The notes beneath the pieces are model-generated. The model saw nothing but the letters and a program-made list of their open reading frames with translations, was not told the origin of the DNA and did not search any database. A stretch of DNA of 64,000 nt. Origin: Acidimicrobiales bacterium (GTDB taxonomy: Bacteria > Actinomycetota > Acidimicrobiia > Acidimicrobiales > Acidimicrobilacustridaceae). The first letter of the stretch is position 1; each line of letters begins with the position of its first letter. This document shows, piece after piece, positions 1 to 8,775 of this stretch. Location: NCBI GenBank assembly GCA_018401565.1, contig JAGYKS010000039.1, positions 1 through 64,000 on the forward strand, in the 5' to 3' direction. The position numbers were made by a program, and so were the translations under genes.

Positions 1-257
1 GGCGGTTCCTTCCCATTGCCGGGATCGCGGTCGTTGCCCGCGTGTGGGTCGATCGCGAAGATGCGCATCCGTTGGTGCAGCCGTTGCGAGCACGATGGTG
101 GACTTGCCGTGGAAGCTCCCGATCTCCACGATGGTCGATCCCGGACCGAGCTGTTCGGCGGCAGACCACAACATCTCAGCCTGGGCATCGCGCAGCCAGC
201 CATCGACCGTCCGGATCTGCTCGGTCAACTTTGCGCACGCCGAGTTGTTGGTTTGAG
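1..257 (-). pseudogene. Class I SAM-dependent methyltransferase fragment, frame-broken, cut by window edge
   Basis: Read on the minus strand, the frame entering near 257 gives a stretch with the glycine-rich SAM-binding motif IVEIGSFHGKST (about 100-140). About 20 codons later the reading continues as RIFAIDPHAGND only after a frame change near position 75, so the gene is broken. The acidic end of strand 2 (the AIDPH motif), which contacts the SAM ribose, is preserved. This pattern is typical of the small methyltransferases found beside glycosyltransferases and TylF-like enzymes; the substrate cannot be inferred. The 3' part lies beyond the left edge. It sits at the outer end of the tRNA-fMet island and is probably decayed cargo. 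No start codon could be fixed. Confidence 0.55.
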
Positions 258-439
258 GTCGAGGCAAGGCAGGCTCCGCAGAAGTGGGCGATGGGTGTAG
301 GCGATACGCATCATTCGTAAAACCGCAGGAAACCCTACCTTGCGAGAGCGAGGAGTCTCTACTCAGCGGTCGGCACCGGATCGGTACCGACCGAACTCAA
401 CCGGAATCCTCGCCAGCAGGGGCATCGAGGCTGCCGATT

Positions 440-958
440 TCAGCACAGACCGGTCCTTTGCAGAGCTCGAGCAATCGAAGCGGAGGCGCGGTCGATGAGC
501 ACTTTGAGGGCGGCGTCGTGCTCGGCGATTTCGGCCTCGAGATGCTGGACACGTCGAGCGAGCGCTCGCATGGTGTTTCGTGTTCAGCGCGCATCGAGCG
601 AGCGGGCAGCGCTGTCACGGAACCGTGAGCAGCGTGAGACGACCGTGTTGGTTCGTAGCCCACGCAGCTCGCCGCGGAGTTGTTCGTTGGCGGTCACGAT
701 GAACGCCTTCAGTTCGTTGACCGCGGCGGTTCGCGCCCGCACGGCCGCAGCTCGAGCGACGGTGTGAACCCGGATGGCTTCACGGATTCCGTCGTGGGCT
801 CGTGGTTGGTTGAGCTTGTCGCGGCCCAACGCTTCGTGGGCGGCGCGGATGGCGTCGAAGGCGTCGGACTTGGCCCCCCCCCTGACCGAGGGTCGGACAC
901 GGCACCCAGCCACCTGTATCCACCCGGACGAGTCCGAGCAACGTTGATGGCGCCACAT
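440..958 (-). mobile_element. IS110-family transposase remnant (truncated, frameshifted)
   Basis: The first frame (958 down to about 590) carries the IS110 signature AKSDAFDAIRAAHEAL followed by the basic helix VARAAAVRARTAAVNELKAF, the end of the RuvC-like DEDD domain. The reading then moves to a second frame that gives ALARRVQHLEAEIAEHDAAL, the coiled-coil linker of this family, and stops at 440. The N-terminal start of the DEDD domain and the whole C-terminal transposase_20 domain with its catalytic serine are missing, so the element cannot move by itself. IS110 elements use a bridge RNA from their non-coding ends; no complete end is recognisable here. The fragment marks mobile-element activity at the outer end of the island. 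Confidence 0.75.
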
Positions 959-1221
959 AACGTCGCTCGATAACCCACCACCCGCTCGACGACGACCACT
1001 CGGGTACGGCCCAAGCAGCGCACCCGATAATCGCCGAGGTCAGCCGCCTCAGATGACGGACGCCCAAAGGACGGGATTCGGGTCCTGACCGCAACGAGGC
1101 CGGCGATGCCGAGTCGTCTCAGATGCCGGTCCTCAACCGCACGCTTCTGGTGTCCATGAACCGGCGGCTTGGGGCACTTGACGAAGTCCGCCGGGCTGGC
1201 GATCACTCGACGGCTGTTACG

Positions 1222-1970
1222 GTCGTCGAGGTGGAGACGTTGCATCTGGACCTCGTTGGCGTCTCGCTCGAAGTTCACCGATATGCAACCTCTGGGCGTC
1301 TGGTGTGCATGTTGCCCGGCCTCGGAGGAGGGATCCGGCAGTTCGCCGACCTCGGAAAGCGTCTTGCCACCGGTGGCTTCAGCCTGTGGCCGTCAACCCT
1401 CGTGGTGCGGGCAACAGCGCCGGCTCGCTCGAGAATCTCCGGATGCAGGATCTCGCTGGCGACGTCGCCGCCGTGATGGAGCGCCTGGGTGCACCGGCGA
1501 TCGTCATCGGCAACGCATTCGGCAATCGAGTGGCCCTGTTCGTCGCCTTTGGCCGACCGGATCTGGTGACTGCGGTGGTTCTGGTGTGCGCCGGTGGTGG
1601 GGTTGCCCCGGAGCCTGACGCCCGCCGGGTGCGATAGCTGAATACGCCGATGAATCTCTCAACGCCTGACCAGAACGGCTCCAGACTGCCCGCTGAAGGC
1701 AGCTAACTTCGCGCCGGGAATTACGTCGGCGCGAGCGTCATCGATCCCCGGTAGCACCACCGCTGCAGCATCGGCGCAGCGGCGGCAGCGCTCGCTGGGT
1801 CTTCCGGCGACTGGCTTGCCGGCGGGTCGGCGCCGATGCTCGTCGTGCAGGGGTGCCAACGACCAGTTCGCCGCCCAGATGACCACCGGCTCAAGGCCCG
1901 GTGGCCCGACCGGGTTCAGATGATCGATGTTGCGAACGCAGGTCACGCCGTCCTCTTCCCGAGCAGCCAA
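1222..1970 (+). pseudogene. Alpha/beta hydrolase pseudogene with several frame breaks
   Basis: The N-terminal part reads as an alpha/beta hydrolase with the oxyanion-loop region LPGLGGGIRQFADLGKRL. After a frame change near 1385 it continues as AVNPRGAGNSAGSL and VIGNAFGNRVALFVAFGRPD. A stop follows at about 1637. The cap and C-terminal part is only recoverable from about 1836, where MLVVQG, RLKARWPDRVQMIDVANAGH and the catalytic-histidine region GHAVLF appear in alternating frames. The usual nucleophile elbow G-x-S-x-G is GNAFG here, so the catalytic serine is lost as well. This looks like true gene decay rather than a single read error. Substrate unknown. Confidence 0.6.
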
Positions 1971-2314
1971 GCTGGTCGCCGGCGCGATCTGCGATTTCGT
2001 CTCTCGGCGCAACTGACCCACAGACCATGCATCCGCCCGCCAACTGGGCGCCGCACACCTCGTCGCCGTGATGCAGAACGTCAGAGAGTGGAACACCTGA
2101 TCGTGCACGCCGAACTCCTGCCCGGGCTCAAGGATCGAATGAGACCTGGGACCTGGTTCATCAGCCCACGCTCCCAGCAGCCCTCGAAGCCGATGATCCC
2201 GTCCCAGTCACGGGTCGTCAACCGGACACTCTCGGAAGGTGATTGTGCGTCAGTATTTCGATGGCTACGAGAGTGGATGCGGTCAGCGGCTCCACTCGCC
2301 GGACTCTCCAACGG

Positions 2315-2850
2315 TCAAAACCGCAAGCGATTCACGCACGCGGATCCGGCGACCGTGTCGGCGACGGCGCGGGTCGTGACCACTTCGCCTCCGGAGGCCT
2401 CACCGAGCGCTCTCGCAGCGATCGTGACGCCGAGACCCAGGGTGTCGTCGCCAACTTCTGCCACCTCGGAGACGTGGACCCCGGCGTGTTCGTCGTATCT
2501 GGCGAGGAGTTCGAGCCAGGCACGGTCGCCACGGGCGGTGTTCTGCACAGTCGAACCGACGATGTCCGTGAAGATGGCCAAAACACGCCATCGTGCGCGC
2601 GTGACTGCCAGAGGTCATCGAACCGGTGAGATGTCGCTCGATCTCGTCGACGACGATGTCGTCCGGGACCGCCCATAGGAGGTGGTCCACGGCTGAATCC
2701 GACAGAGTTCGGCGCGGGGATGTGGTCGGCCATCCACTCCCCAAATTCCGGGTAGATGAACCGGTTGTCGACCGTGACGATCACGAGGGTCGGGGTGGCG
2801 AGGATCGGCAGCGTGCTCCGAACGTTGGGGCTGAGGGCCGGAGTCCCAGA
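2315..2850 (-). pseudogene. Alpha/beta hydrolase - class III nucleotide cyclase fusion, decayed
   Basis: Minus-strand reading gives a hydrolase tail (ATPTLVIVTVDNRFIYPEFG, then VDHLLWAVPDDIVVDEIERH), a short linker and the start of a class III adenylate/guanylate cyclase domain, AIFTDIVGSTVQNTARGDRA. FTDIVGST contains the first metal-binding aspartate. The middle of the cyclase domain, including the second metal aspartate and the TGDG region, is deleted: the reading jumps to the late segment GVTIAARALGEASGGEVVTT. At least two frame changes separate the pieces. Hydrolase-cyclase fusions of this order are common in actinobacteria. The protein would be inactive as a cyclase. Confidence 0.6.
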
Positions 2851-3147
2851 TCCGCGGCAGCTGCGCCGGACCGGCACCACCGGCAGGCGGTACGAGTCAG
2901 CGCCGCACGTCGGCGTCGCCGGCGAGACTTGGAGCGAGCATGTCGATGTCGTTCTCGTCCCGGCCGGCGAACCCGGTTCGACGGCACCGCGCCGCTCCTC
3001 GAGCTCGTTCCATCGCAGCCGATCCTTCGAGAGGCGTTTCTCTACCACATACCGCGAGGCGCAGGCGTTGGGATTGGCCAGAATCAGCGATGTGAGCTGG
3101 AGTCGGGGTACCGCGCTGCAGCCTGCATACCCCTCATAGGGAAGTCG

Positions 3148-3197
3148 ATGATCGGGTCATCGGGTGGTCGGGTGATCGGGTGGTCGGGTGGTCGGGC
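3148..3197. repeat. Short tandem repeat, 9-bp unit family (GGTGATCGG / GGTGGTCGG)
   Basis: Five to six adjacent near-copies of a 9-base unit ending in TCGG. It lies downstream of the AbiEii-like remnant and is not inside a credible gene. Confidence 0.8.
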
Positions 3198-3430
3198 ATG
3201 TCAGGCCACCGTTCGATCGAGCAGGTGGCGGTTCTTGACGACCGATCCGGCCAGGTTGCGAAGCTACCACAGCCGTCATCGTCGACGTCGACAACGCGCA
3301 CGATGGCGTGAGCCTGGGAGTTGCCGGCGGGCAACATGGCGCCCGAGCGGATGTGCTCACGCGTCGCTGTGCCTGCGAGGGAGGACCATCCGAGCCCGTC
3401 GTCGTTCTGGTCGTTGGGATCAGCGACCAG

Positions 3431-3700
3431 TCAGTCGAGTTCGTCGCAGAGACGTCGTGCGGTCGCAGCGATCTGGTCTTCGCTGGTGTCGAGGAGGCCG
3501 ATGATGTCGGTCGTGTCCGATGCGCGCTTACGGGGTTCGTGGCGATCTTCGAGGGCGTGGGCCTTGGTGGCGAGGAGGGCGGCTGGTGTCGCGATCTCGA
3601 GGATCTCGTCTGCGCTGTCGCCGGCTACCCGTGACGTGTGGCCGGCGGCGGTGACCAGCGGAGCGGATCCGGCTGCGAGCAGGACGGGTTCACCAGACAC
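3431..3700 (-). pseudogene. AbiEii-like nucleotidyltransferase, C-terminal remnant
   Basis: The 89-codon reading from a GTG at 3700 to TGA at 3431 begins SGEPVLLAAGSAPLVTAAGH and continues with EIATPAALLATKAHALEDRH and TTDIIGLLDTSEDQIAATAR. The ATPAALLATKAHAL-R pattern followed by a D-DI-LL stretch is the C-terminal half of AbiEii/MNT-fold nucleotidyltransferases. The N-terminal pol-beta core with its GS and DxD motifs is missing, so no transferase activity is expected. The frame overlaps the end of the upstream AbiEi-like gene by 11 bp, the tight coupling of antitoxin and toxin seen in AbiE-type (type IV) modules. Family assignment is by motif recognition only. Confidence 0.5.
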
Positions 3701-4645
3701 GGCGGGCCTCGGTGGGGTGCCACGCATTGAGGATCTCGCGTCCGCGAGATCGGTCCTGGGCGAGGTCGAGGGCCACGAATACCACGTGGGCGCGTCGGTC
3801 GACGGCGGTGGTGGTGACGAGGGGTGTCGGTTCGACGGCAACGCTCGCCCGCCGTGATGGCCCAGACGTGGTTCCGAATCGTCGCTCGAGGGCGCGGACC
3901 TGCGTCGCGGAGGTGACGTACAGATCGGGCGGGCTGTCCGCTGCGATGGCTACTGGCGCGCCGAACTGTGCGGCGGCGACCGTTCCGCTGAGCACGCCGG
4001 TGCCTTCGGTCGGGGTCTCGGCCAGTGCGACTCGGACAGGGTTCCATACCTCGGCGAGTGCCCAAAACAGTTCGGGGATCAACGCGCCATCACCGTCGAG
4101 GAGCGCCGCGTCTCGGATCGGTGCCAGGGCCTTGCTCGTGGTGCTCACCGGGAGCCCAGTGCGGCGCGACAGCTCCCGGACACCGATGGGCTCACCGGCG
4201 TAGAGCAGGAGGCCGAGGCCACGGTGATGCCGGCACCGCCACGTATCGGATCGCGTGTCGAGCGCGTCGACGGCGAACGGGGGTCCGGCTCGACGTCGAG
4301 GTCGAGGTGAAGCGACTCGTCGCGCAGAAAGAGGTGGCCGCGACGATCGAGGAACCCGACGCCGGCTCGGCGCAACTCCGCTTGCGCAGCCTTGGTGAGC
4401 TCATCCGCGACCACGACGAGCAGCCCGGAACCCTCCATCTGTTCGACGAAGCGGCGAGCCTGCATCGGATCGACACGACTCGCAGCCTTCAACTCCAGTT
4501 CGAGGACCTTGCCGCTCGGCGTGCGAACAGCGAGATTGGCACCTGAGCCTGCGGAGACCGTTGCGATGCCAGCGCAGGCGAGGGCCGTGGCGACCGCTTC
4601 GATCGCTGACCGCTCGAGCACGTCGTTGGGAGTTCTCTGCGTCAC
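3690..4645 (-). pseudogene. AbiEi-like winged-helix regulator/antitoxin, frameshifted
   Basis: Start taken as GTG at 4645 (VTQRTPNDVLERSAIEAV); the reading breaks near 4210 and resumes as LLLYAGEPIGVRELSRRTGL with the winged-helix recognition segment PVSTTSKALAPIRDAALLDG, then LIPELFWALAEVWNPVRVAL, ending RVW-stop at 3690. Joined length is about 318 residues, normal for the actinobacterial family of HTH regulators encoded just upstream of AbiEii-like nucleotidyltransferases. The N-terminal part (LELELKAASRVDPMQARRFV, LLVVVADELTKAAQAELRRA) resembles an endonuclease-like sensor fold. As an AbiEi-type antitoxin it would bind its own promoter; an imperfect palindrome lies 26 bp upstream. A single-base frame break separates the two halves. 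Confidence 0.5.
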
Positions 4646-4670
4646 ACCATGAACTCTACCCGTACGTCCA

Positions 4671-4692
4671 CTGTTCACGTATACGTGGACAG
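4671..4692. promoter_or_regulatory. Palindromic operator upstream of AbiEi-like gene
   Basis: Two 11-base half-sites, CTGTTCACGTA and TACGTGGACAG, form a palindrome with 10 of 11 matches and a fully symmetric core CACGTATACGTG-like centre. It lies 26 bp before the chosen GTG start (4645) of the regulator, the place expected for autoregulation by an AbiEi-type antitoxin. Binding is inferred from symmetry and position only. Confidence 0.5.
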
Positions 4693-4784
4693 TGAGCCCA
4701 CAGCGCTGGATTCCCGTAAACGACGACGCGAACCCGAAGATCGTCCTCAACCAGTGAAGGCCGCCGTCGGGCTGACGCAGCCGG

Positions 4785-4945
4785 TCAGACTGCGGCGTTG
4801 CGGCCTAGACGGATCGGCACCCGGCGATCCTCGTCGTCAAACACGGCGACGAGTTCCAGACGGGCGCCGAGCGCTTCGAGATACTGCCGCAGCGTCGACA
4901 CTCGCACGTCGTCGGAGTGCTCAAGCTTGGAGATCGCCCCTTGCG
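4785..4945 (-). pseudogene. HigA-like Xre antitoxin fragment
   Basis: The minus-strand reading gives AISKLEHSDDVRVSTLRQYL and LEALGARLELVAVFDDEDRR before a TGA at 4785. AISKLEH is the recognition helix and the rest is the C-terminal arm of a short Xre-type antitoxin. The first two helices of the HTH are gone: at about 4940 the sequence changes abruptly into the region that lies downstream of the tRNA-fMet gene. The fragment is closely similar along about 145 bp to the fuller copy at 14147-14332. It is non-functional as it stands. Confidence 0.7.
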
Positions 4946-4976
4946 ACCGGCTCCATTGCAGGCATATCGCCTCATT

Positions 4977-4991
4977 TGGTGGCGGGGGTAG
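4977..4991 (-). repeat. tRNA-fMet 3'-tail copy (attachment-site remnant)
   Basis: TGGTGGCGGGGGTAG repeats the last 15 bases of the tRNA-fMet gene at 22180-22194, in the same orientation. The preceding bases (ACCGGCTCCATTGCAG, about 4947-4962) also match the DNA just downstream of that gene (22151-22166). Confidence 0.7.
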
Positions 4992-4997
4992 TGTGAC

Positions 4998-5287
4998 GGT
5001 TCAGGACATGTGCAAGGCATGAGTCGGTACATGTGCAAGGCGTCGGATCCATCAGCGTGGGTGGATGGGCAAGCGACGAGCGGTGATTTTGGCGGTGACC
5101 CTCGAAGGCCAGAACCCAGGCCGAGGTCGCCCGGGACTACGAGGTTTCCGAGTCCACTGTGTCGAGGTGGCTGGAGCGCTATCGCACTGACGGCGACGAA
5201 CTGCACGTCGAGCTGCCGAATGGTGTTGCCCTCGGAGTTCCGGGGGAGGCCGACCGGGCCGTAATCCGCGAGCCCGAAGGGGGCTGA
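4998..5287 (+). mobile_element. IS481-like insertion sequence remnant (left end plus HTH of transposase)
   Basis: About 60 bp of terminal DNA containing two spaced GGTACATG/GGACATG-type motifs precede an ATG at 5065. The reading MGKRRAVILAVTLEGQ breaks once and resumes as AEVARDYEVSESTVSRWLER, the N-terminal helix-turn-helix that IS481/IS3-type transposases use to bind their ends. It then runs into unrelated codons and stops at 5287; the DDE catalytic core is absent. The first 60 bp are nearly identical to 7297-7357, where the same end again abuts a tRNA-fMet tail. Confidence 0.6.
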
Positions 5288-5335
5288 GCCAGACGGCGCA
5301 CGTTGTCGGTCATTTGGATTAAGCACCGGGAGCGC

Positions 5336-6076
5336 ATGTGTGCCAAGGTCGAATTCGGCGGAATCTCGTCGCAACGAAGTGAGACGGGGGCTGCAGCTGT
5401 GGGCGCGATCGACGAAGAAGAGTGGGATCTCTACCGCGAGGTCCACAAAGCGGCTCGGCTCGTGCTGTTTCGTGCAACGACCGAGGCGGGTGCGGCCGAT
5501 GCCGCAGCGGCGAGCGACATCGATGCGCTGCTGGGCACGATCGCCGAGATGGCGTTCGTCCTCCATGGGCACCACGATCACGAGCGAGACTTCGTCGACG
5601 CGCTGGTCGCCCGCCATGCGCCGACACTGCACGACCAGGTCGAAGAGGGCCACCGTCTTGCTGATGCAGCGATGGCTCGCGTGAGCGCGCTGGCGGCCGA
5701 ACTGACCGCAGCTCCGAGCGAGGTTCGCAATCCGATCCTGCACCGGCTGTATTTGGAGCTCGCATCATTGACGGCGATGTACCTCGAGCACCTCGATCTC
5801 GAAGAGCGCCATGTAATGCCAGCCCTCGCTGCAGCAATCCCGCGCGCCGATCTGGTCGAGCTCACCGACCAGCTCCGGGGGACCATCCCACCGCCCGAGA
5901 TGGCGCGTTTCATGCAGTCGATGCTGCCTGCGATGAATCTTGCCGAGCGCGTCGACATGCTCAGTGGCATGAGCCAGGCACCACCGGAGATCTGGGACGT
6001 GTTTCGTGCTGCGGCTCAACAGGCATTGTCGACGGCGGAGTTCGACGATGTCGCAGGGCGTATCGGTCTGAGCTGA
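5336..6076 (+). CDS. Hemerythrin-like HHE-domain protein
   Basis: A 246-residue soluble protein from ATG 5336, chosen because GGGAG lies 4-8 bases upstream; an in-frame TTG exists at 5303. It shows the histidine/glutamate spacing of a hemerythrin four-helix bundle: HGHHDHERDF (about residue 70), LHDQVEEGHRLAD (about 92) and YLEHLDLEERHVMPALA (about 150). These residues could bind a di-iron centre that senses or carries oxygen, or responds to NO. The C-terminal third (RGTIPPPEMARFMQSMLPAM) is the segment seen in stand-alone actinobacterial hemerythrin-domain proteins. It lies between two tRNA-tail copies and is one of the few undamaged cargo genes. Physiological role unknown. Confidence 0.75.
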   Translation: MCAKVEFGGISSQRSETGAAAVGAIDEEEWDLYREVHKAARLVLFRATTEAGAADAAAASDIDALLGTIAEMAFVLHGHHDHERDFVDALVARHAPTLHDQVEEGHRLADAAMARVSALAAELTAAPSEVRNPILHRLYLELASLTAMYLEHLDLEERHVMPALAAAIPRADLVELTDQLRGTIPPPEMARFMQSMLPAMNLAERVDMLSGMSQAPPEIWDVFRAAAQQALSTAEFDDVAGRIGLS

Positions 6077-6319
6077 CCTGCTGGTCAGGCCTGCGAGTCG
6101 TTGCACCCGCGTTCCGCAGTTGATGGGCACACGTTGACGTCGTTTTCGGGGTCTGAGCTGGCCTGACGCTCCGTTTCGCCGTGTGTCGGCTTGTCAGGTG
6201 CCGGCCGTCCTCGGCGCGCATCGACGGGGCCACCGGGAGTGGATGCGGGGTCGTCTCCGTGATGGGCGGCGAACACCTCACCGCGCAGCAGTCCCCCGCA
6301 ACGCTCCGCCCTTGGCCGG

Positions 6320-6422
6320 TCACAGTTCCTTCATCGACTGATGACTGAACTGCGCATCGATCCACCACCGGACGACCGAGCTCCGGACCTCGTTCTGCGA
6401 GCAGATCCACACGATCGGTCAC
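6320..6422 (-). pseudogene. HigB-like toxin fragment
   Basis: The reading VTDRVDLLAERGPELGRPVV followed, after a frame change, by DAQFSHQSMKEL-stop matches the first third of phage-derived Gp49/HigB toxins (typically LLEELGPDLGRPLVD...KNLKELR). The ribonuclease core is missing. A similar fragment, LLAEQGPDLGRPVVERLV, lies at 14369-14470 next to its HigA partner; here the partner-like fragment is at 4785. Confidence 0.5.
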
Positions 6423-6443
6423 GGCACTAGCGCGTGGTGTGTG

Positions 6444-6752
6444 TCAGCAGCCGATGCCGTAGCTCACCGCTGCGCACACCCGGGCGAGAGTGTCCTCGTC
6501 GACCTCACCGACGTAAGCCGTGAGCGTCACCTGAGCAATGGTGTGCAGGCCATCGCAGTTGATGACCGACTCGTGTTCGAGTCCGACCCGGACGTGGTCG
6601 AACTCGACCTCCGTTGCCAGGCCTCGGGCCGAGGTGGAGATCTCGGCGACGGTGACCAGAGATCGGACGTCGATGACCTCGTCGCGGGTGAGTACCAGGA
6701 CCGGGCGGCGCTTGCGTCCGACCTCGGCCAGCCAGACGTCCCCGCGCTTCAC
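6444..6752 (-). CDS. mazF: MazF/PemK-family mRNA interferase toxin
   Basis: 102 residues from GTG 6752, starting MKRGDVWLAEV, the hallmark N-terminus of MazF/PemK endoribonucleases, followed by KRRPVLVLTRDEV and the strand ATEVEFD. The C-terminal helix VDEDTLARVCAAVSYGIG is also typical, so the fold is complete at normal length. The start codon overlaps the stop of the antitoxin-like frame by four bases (GTGA), the usual translational coupling. The known activity of the family is sequence-specific cleavage of single-stranded RNA, held in check by a cognate antitoxin. The antitoxin frame here has no usable start codon, which makes the state of the module uncertain. Confidence 0.85.
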   Translation of the reverse strand: MKRGDVWLAEVGRKRRPVLVLTRDEVIDVRSLVTVAEISTSARGLATEVEFDHVRVGLEHESVINCDGLHTIAQVTLTAYVGEVDEDTLARVCAAVSYGIGC

Positions 6753-6971
6753 TCGTCACCCCAGGTCTCGGCGTCTGTCCAGAAGTCGTCGACCTTCTCG
6801 GGCGAGCGCTGGTAGGCGTCTCGATCGGATCGTGCCAGTGCGGATCGCACGGCAGCAGCGACGCCGTCGCGTGCTGCAGCGGAGATGTTCACACCGAGAC
6901 GGCGGGCCTGGTCGGCAAGCGAATCGTCGAGGGTGAACGTCGTGCGCGATCCGTAGCTCGCCCAGCTCCAT
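6749..6971 (-). pseudogene. MazE-like antitoxin with damaged 5' end
   Basis: The frame ending at TGA 6749 reads YGSRTTFTLDDSLADQARRL, NISAAARDGVAAAVRSALAR and EKVDDFWTDAETWGDE: a ribbon-helix-helix DNA-binding N-terminus and the acidic Trp-rich tail that covers a MazF active site. In that frame there is no ATG, GTG or TTG between the upstream stop and TTFTLDD. An ATG at 6971 (MELGEL) lies in a different frame, so one base change seems to have separated the start from the body. Either the antitoxin is lost or the read has an indel near 6955. Confidence 0.65.
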
Positions 6972-7217
6972 ACGCTTTGCCTCTAGCCACCAAATCGCCG
7001 CGAGCGCAGCGGAACCGGGCATCGCCGAGGGCAATCACGTCCCGAGCCCGTCTCGCTGCGTCGTTGATCAGCGAGCGCCGGATCAATCTGGCCACCAGCG
7101 CGCCGAGGCAGTGCGGCGCTCCAAGGCGGTTTGGGCGCTGCCAACTCAGCGCGTCACCGGATGCCGTCAACTTGCCGATAACCACCCCGGGATGGGGCTT
7201 CATGAACAAGCACACCC

Positions 7218-7289
7218 GACAAGCACAGAAGCCGGCCCCGTGGGACCGGCTCCATTGCAGCCAAACTGGCAATTGGTGGCGGGGGTAGG
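7218..7289 (-). repeat. Copy of tRNA-fMet tail and its downstream terminator region
   Basis: From AAGCCGGCCCCG through CGGCTCCATTGCAG and AAACTGGCAATTGG to GGTGGCGGGGGTAGG this block matches 22134-22195 with few changes. The match covers the last 16 bases of the tRNA and about 45 bp beyond its end. The A-run that would form the terminator's T-tract is lost here (ACAG instead). Confidence 0.8.
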
Positions 7290-7296
7290 GGGATGG

Positions 7297-7425
7297 TTCA
7301 GGACATGTGCAAGGCATGAGTCGGTACATGTGCCAGGCGTCGGATCCATCAGCGTGAGTGATCGCACTGACGGCGACGACGCTTTCGAACCTCGTTCTCG
7401 ACGCCGGGCCGATCACGATCCGCTG
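7297..7425 (+). mobile_element. IS481-like end remnant, second copy
   Basis: The first 60 bp repeat 4998-5056 almost base for base. The block then jumps inside the transposase frame to RTDGDDAFEPRSRRRADH, the stretch after the HTH in IS481 transposases (usually AFEPRSRRPHTSP). Nothing of the DDE domain remains. Together with the copy at 4998 it shows an element whose end lies directly against the tRNA tail. Confidence 0.55.
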
Positions 7426-7490
7426 CCACCAATCCCACATGCCGCTTTCGGGCCATACCCAGACCGAGCGACTGAGGTCACCGCCCAGGC

Positions 7491-8683
7491 TCACGCACCA
7501 CTGACCCCGAAGCTGCGGGCACACGGGGTCCAGGTGGCCTCCAGCCGGGCGGTGGTGCGCAGGATGCCTCCCTGGGGGCCGTCGGAACTGACCAGCTGCA
7601 GGTCACCGAGACGGTCCACGGCCACGGCGAGGGCAACGGCGAGTTGCTGACGGGCGAGATGGCTGCCGGGGCAGTACTTCAGACCGAACCCGAAAGACCA
7701 CAGATCAGCCAGTGGGCGCAAGGGGTCGAACCGGTCGGGATTGGCGAACCGGTCGGGGTCGCGGTTGGCCGCCGCCAGCCCCACGGCCACCAGTGCACCG
7801 GGGAAGCTCAGTACCCGCCAGTTCACCACCGTGAACCGCCCGGCGCGGCAGCACCACCACTGCCGGTTCCATGCGCAACGCCTCGGCCACCATGGCGCTG
7901 TGCACTCCGGGATCGCGGCGGGCAAGGTCGGCCATGTTGGGGACCGTCAGCACCAGCCACAGCAGGTTCGCCATCGAGTCCGCCGTGGTGGTGGCCCCAC
8001 GGCGAACAGCAGACGCACATGGTTGATGATCTCGTCGTCAGTGAGTCGTCGGCCGTCACGTTCGGCGGTGACCAGACGGCTGAGCACGTCGTCACCGGGA
8101 TTGGCCCGCCGCCGGTCAAGTTCAGGCTGGATGACAGCAGCAATCTCGGTGGCTGCGGTTGCGGGGTCCATGGTGGCGAACCGCTGACCGAACATGGCCA
8201 GTGCCAGCTCCCGCATCCGTTCGTCGTCGCCGCGGGGAAGGCCCAGCTTGCGGGTGATGGCCCAAAAGGGCAGAACCCGACACAGTTCACCCACCAGGTC
8301 GCCGTGGCCCCGGTCGGCGAAGCGATCCACAACGTCGTGGGCCAACGTGACCAGTGGTCCGTCGACGAACCGGGTCACCGACCGTGACCGAAACGCCGGG
8401 GTGGTGAGCTGACGGTAGGTGTCGTGGTCGGGGGGATCCATGGAAATGAACGTGTCACCCACCTGGTGGGCGACGGTCTGGCGATAGGTGGTGGCGCCGG
8501 GGAAGCTGTCGTCATCGCCGAGGAAGGCCCGAAGGTCCTCGGTTCGGGTCACCAGATACCCCGTCTCCCCCAGTACCCGCACGGTGGCAAGTCCCGGAGC
8601 GGTGCGAGCCTGGGCCAGCATCTCGTGGACCTCGTCGCCCACCAGGGGTCGGCCAACAAATCGATGTCGAGCGCCAGAGTCAC
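7491..8683 (-). pseudogene. Cytochrome P450, frameshifted
   Basis: Joined over frame breaks near 8650, 7995 and 7825 the gene codes for a full P450 of about 395 residues, starting GTG 8683. It has the substrate-region entry FISMDPPDHDTYRQLTTPAF, the I-helix FAVGATTTADSMANLLW (oxygen-activating A/G-x-x-T), and the haem-binding loop WSFGFGLKYCPGSHLARQQL with the cysteine ligand. The ExxR motif appears as EALRMEP, the usual arginine placement. Breaks occur in CCCC/GGGG runs, so read error is plausible. Cytoplasmic P450s of this type need a ferredoxin partner; none is adjacent. A ferritin-like protein follows upstream in the same orientation. Substrate unknown. Confidence 0.8.
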
Positions 8684-8701
8684 GGGAGCATCATCGCACC
8701 G

Positions 8702-8761
8702 AGCCGGCCCGTATCCAGCCGGCCCGTATCCAGCCGGCCCATCACCAGCCGGCCCATCACC
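8702..8761. repeat. Tandem repeat, four 15-bp units
   Basis: Two copies of AGCCGGCCCGTATCC are followed by two of AGCCGGCCCATCACC, between the P450 start and the end of the ferritin-like gene. Confidence 0.9.
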
Positions 8762-8775
8762 AGGCGAACCGGTGG

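Noticed and set aside
2626-3504. A 292-codon plus-strand frame in the cyclase pseudogene region
   Set aside because: Arginine-rich, no motif, lies opposite recognisable decayed coding sequence.
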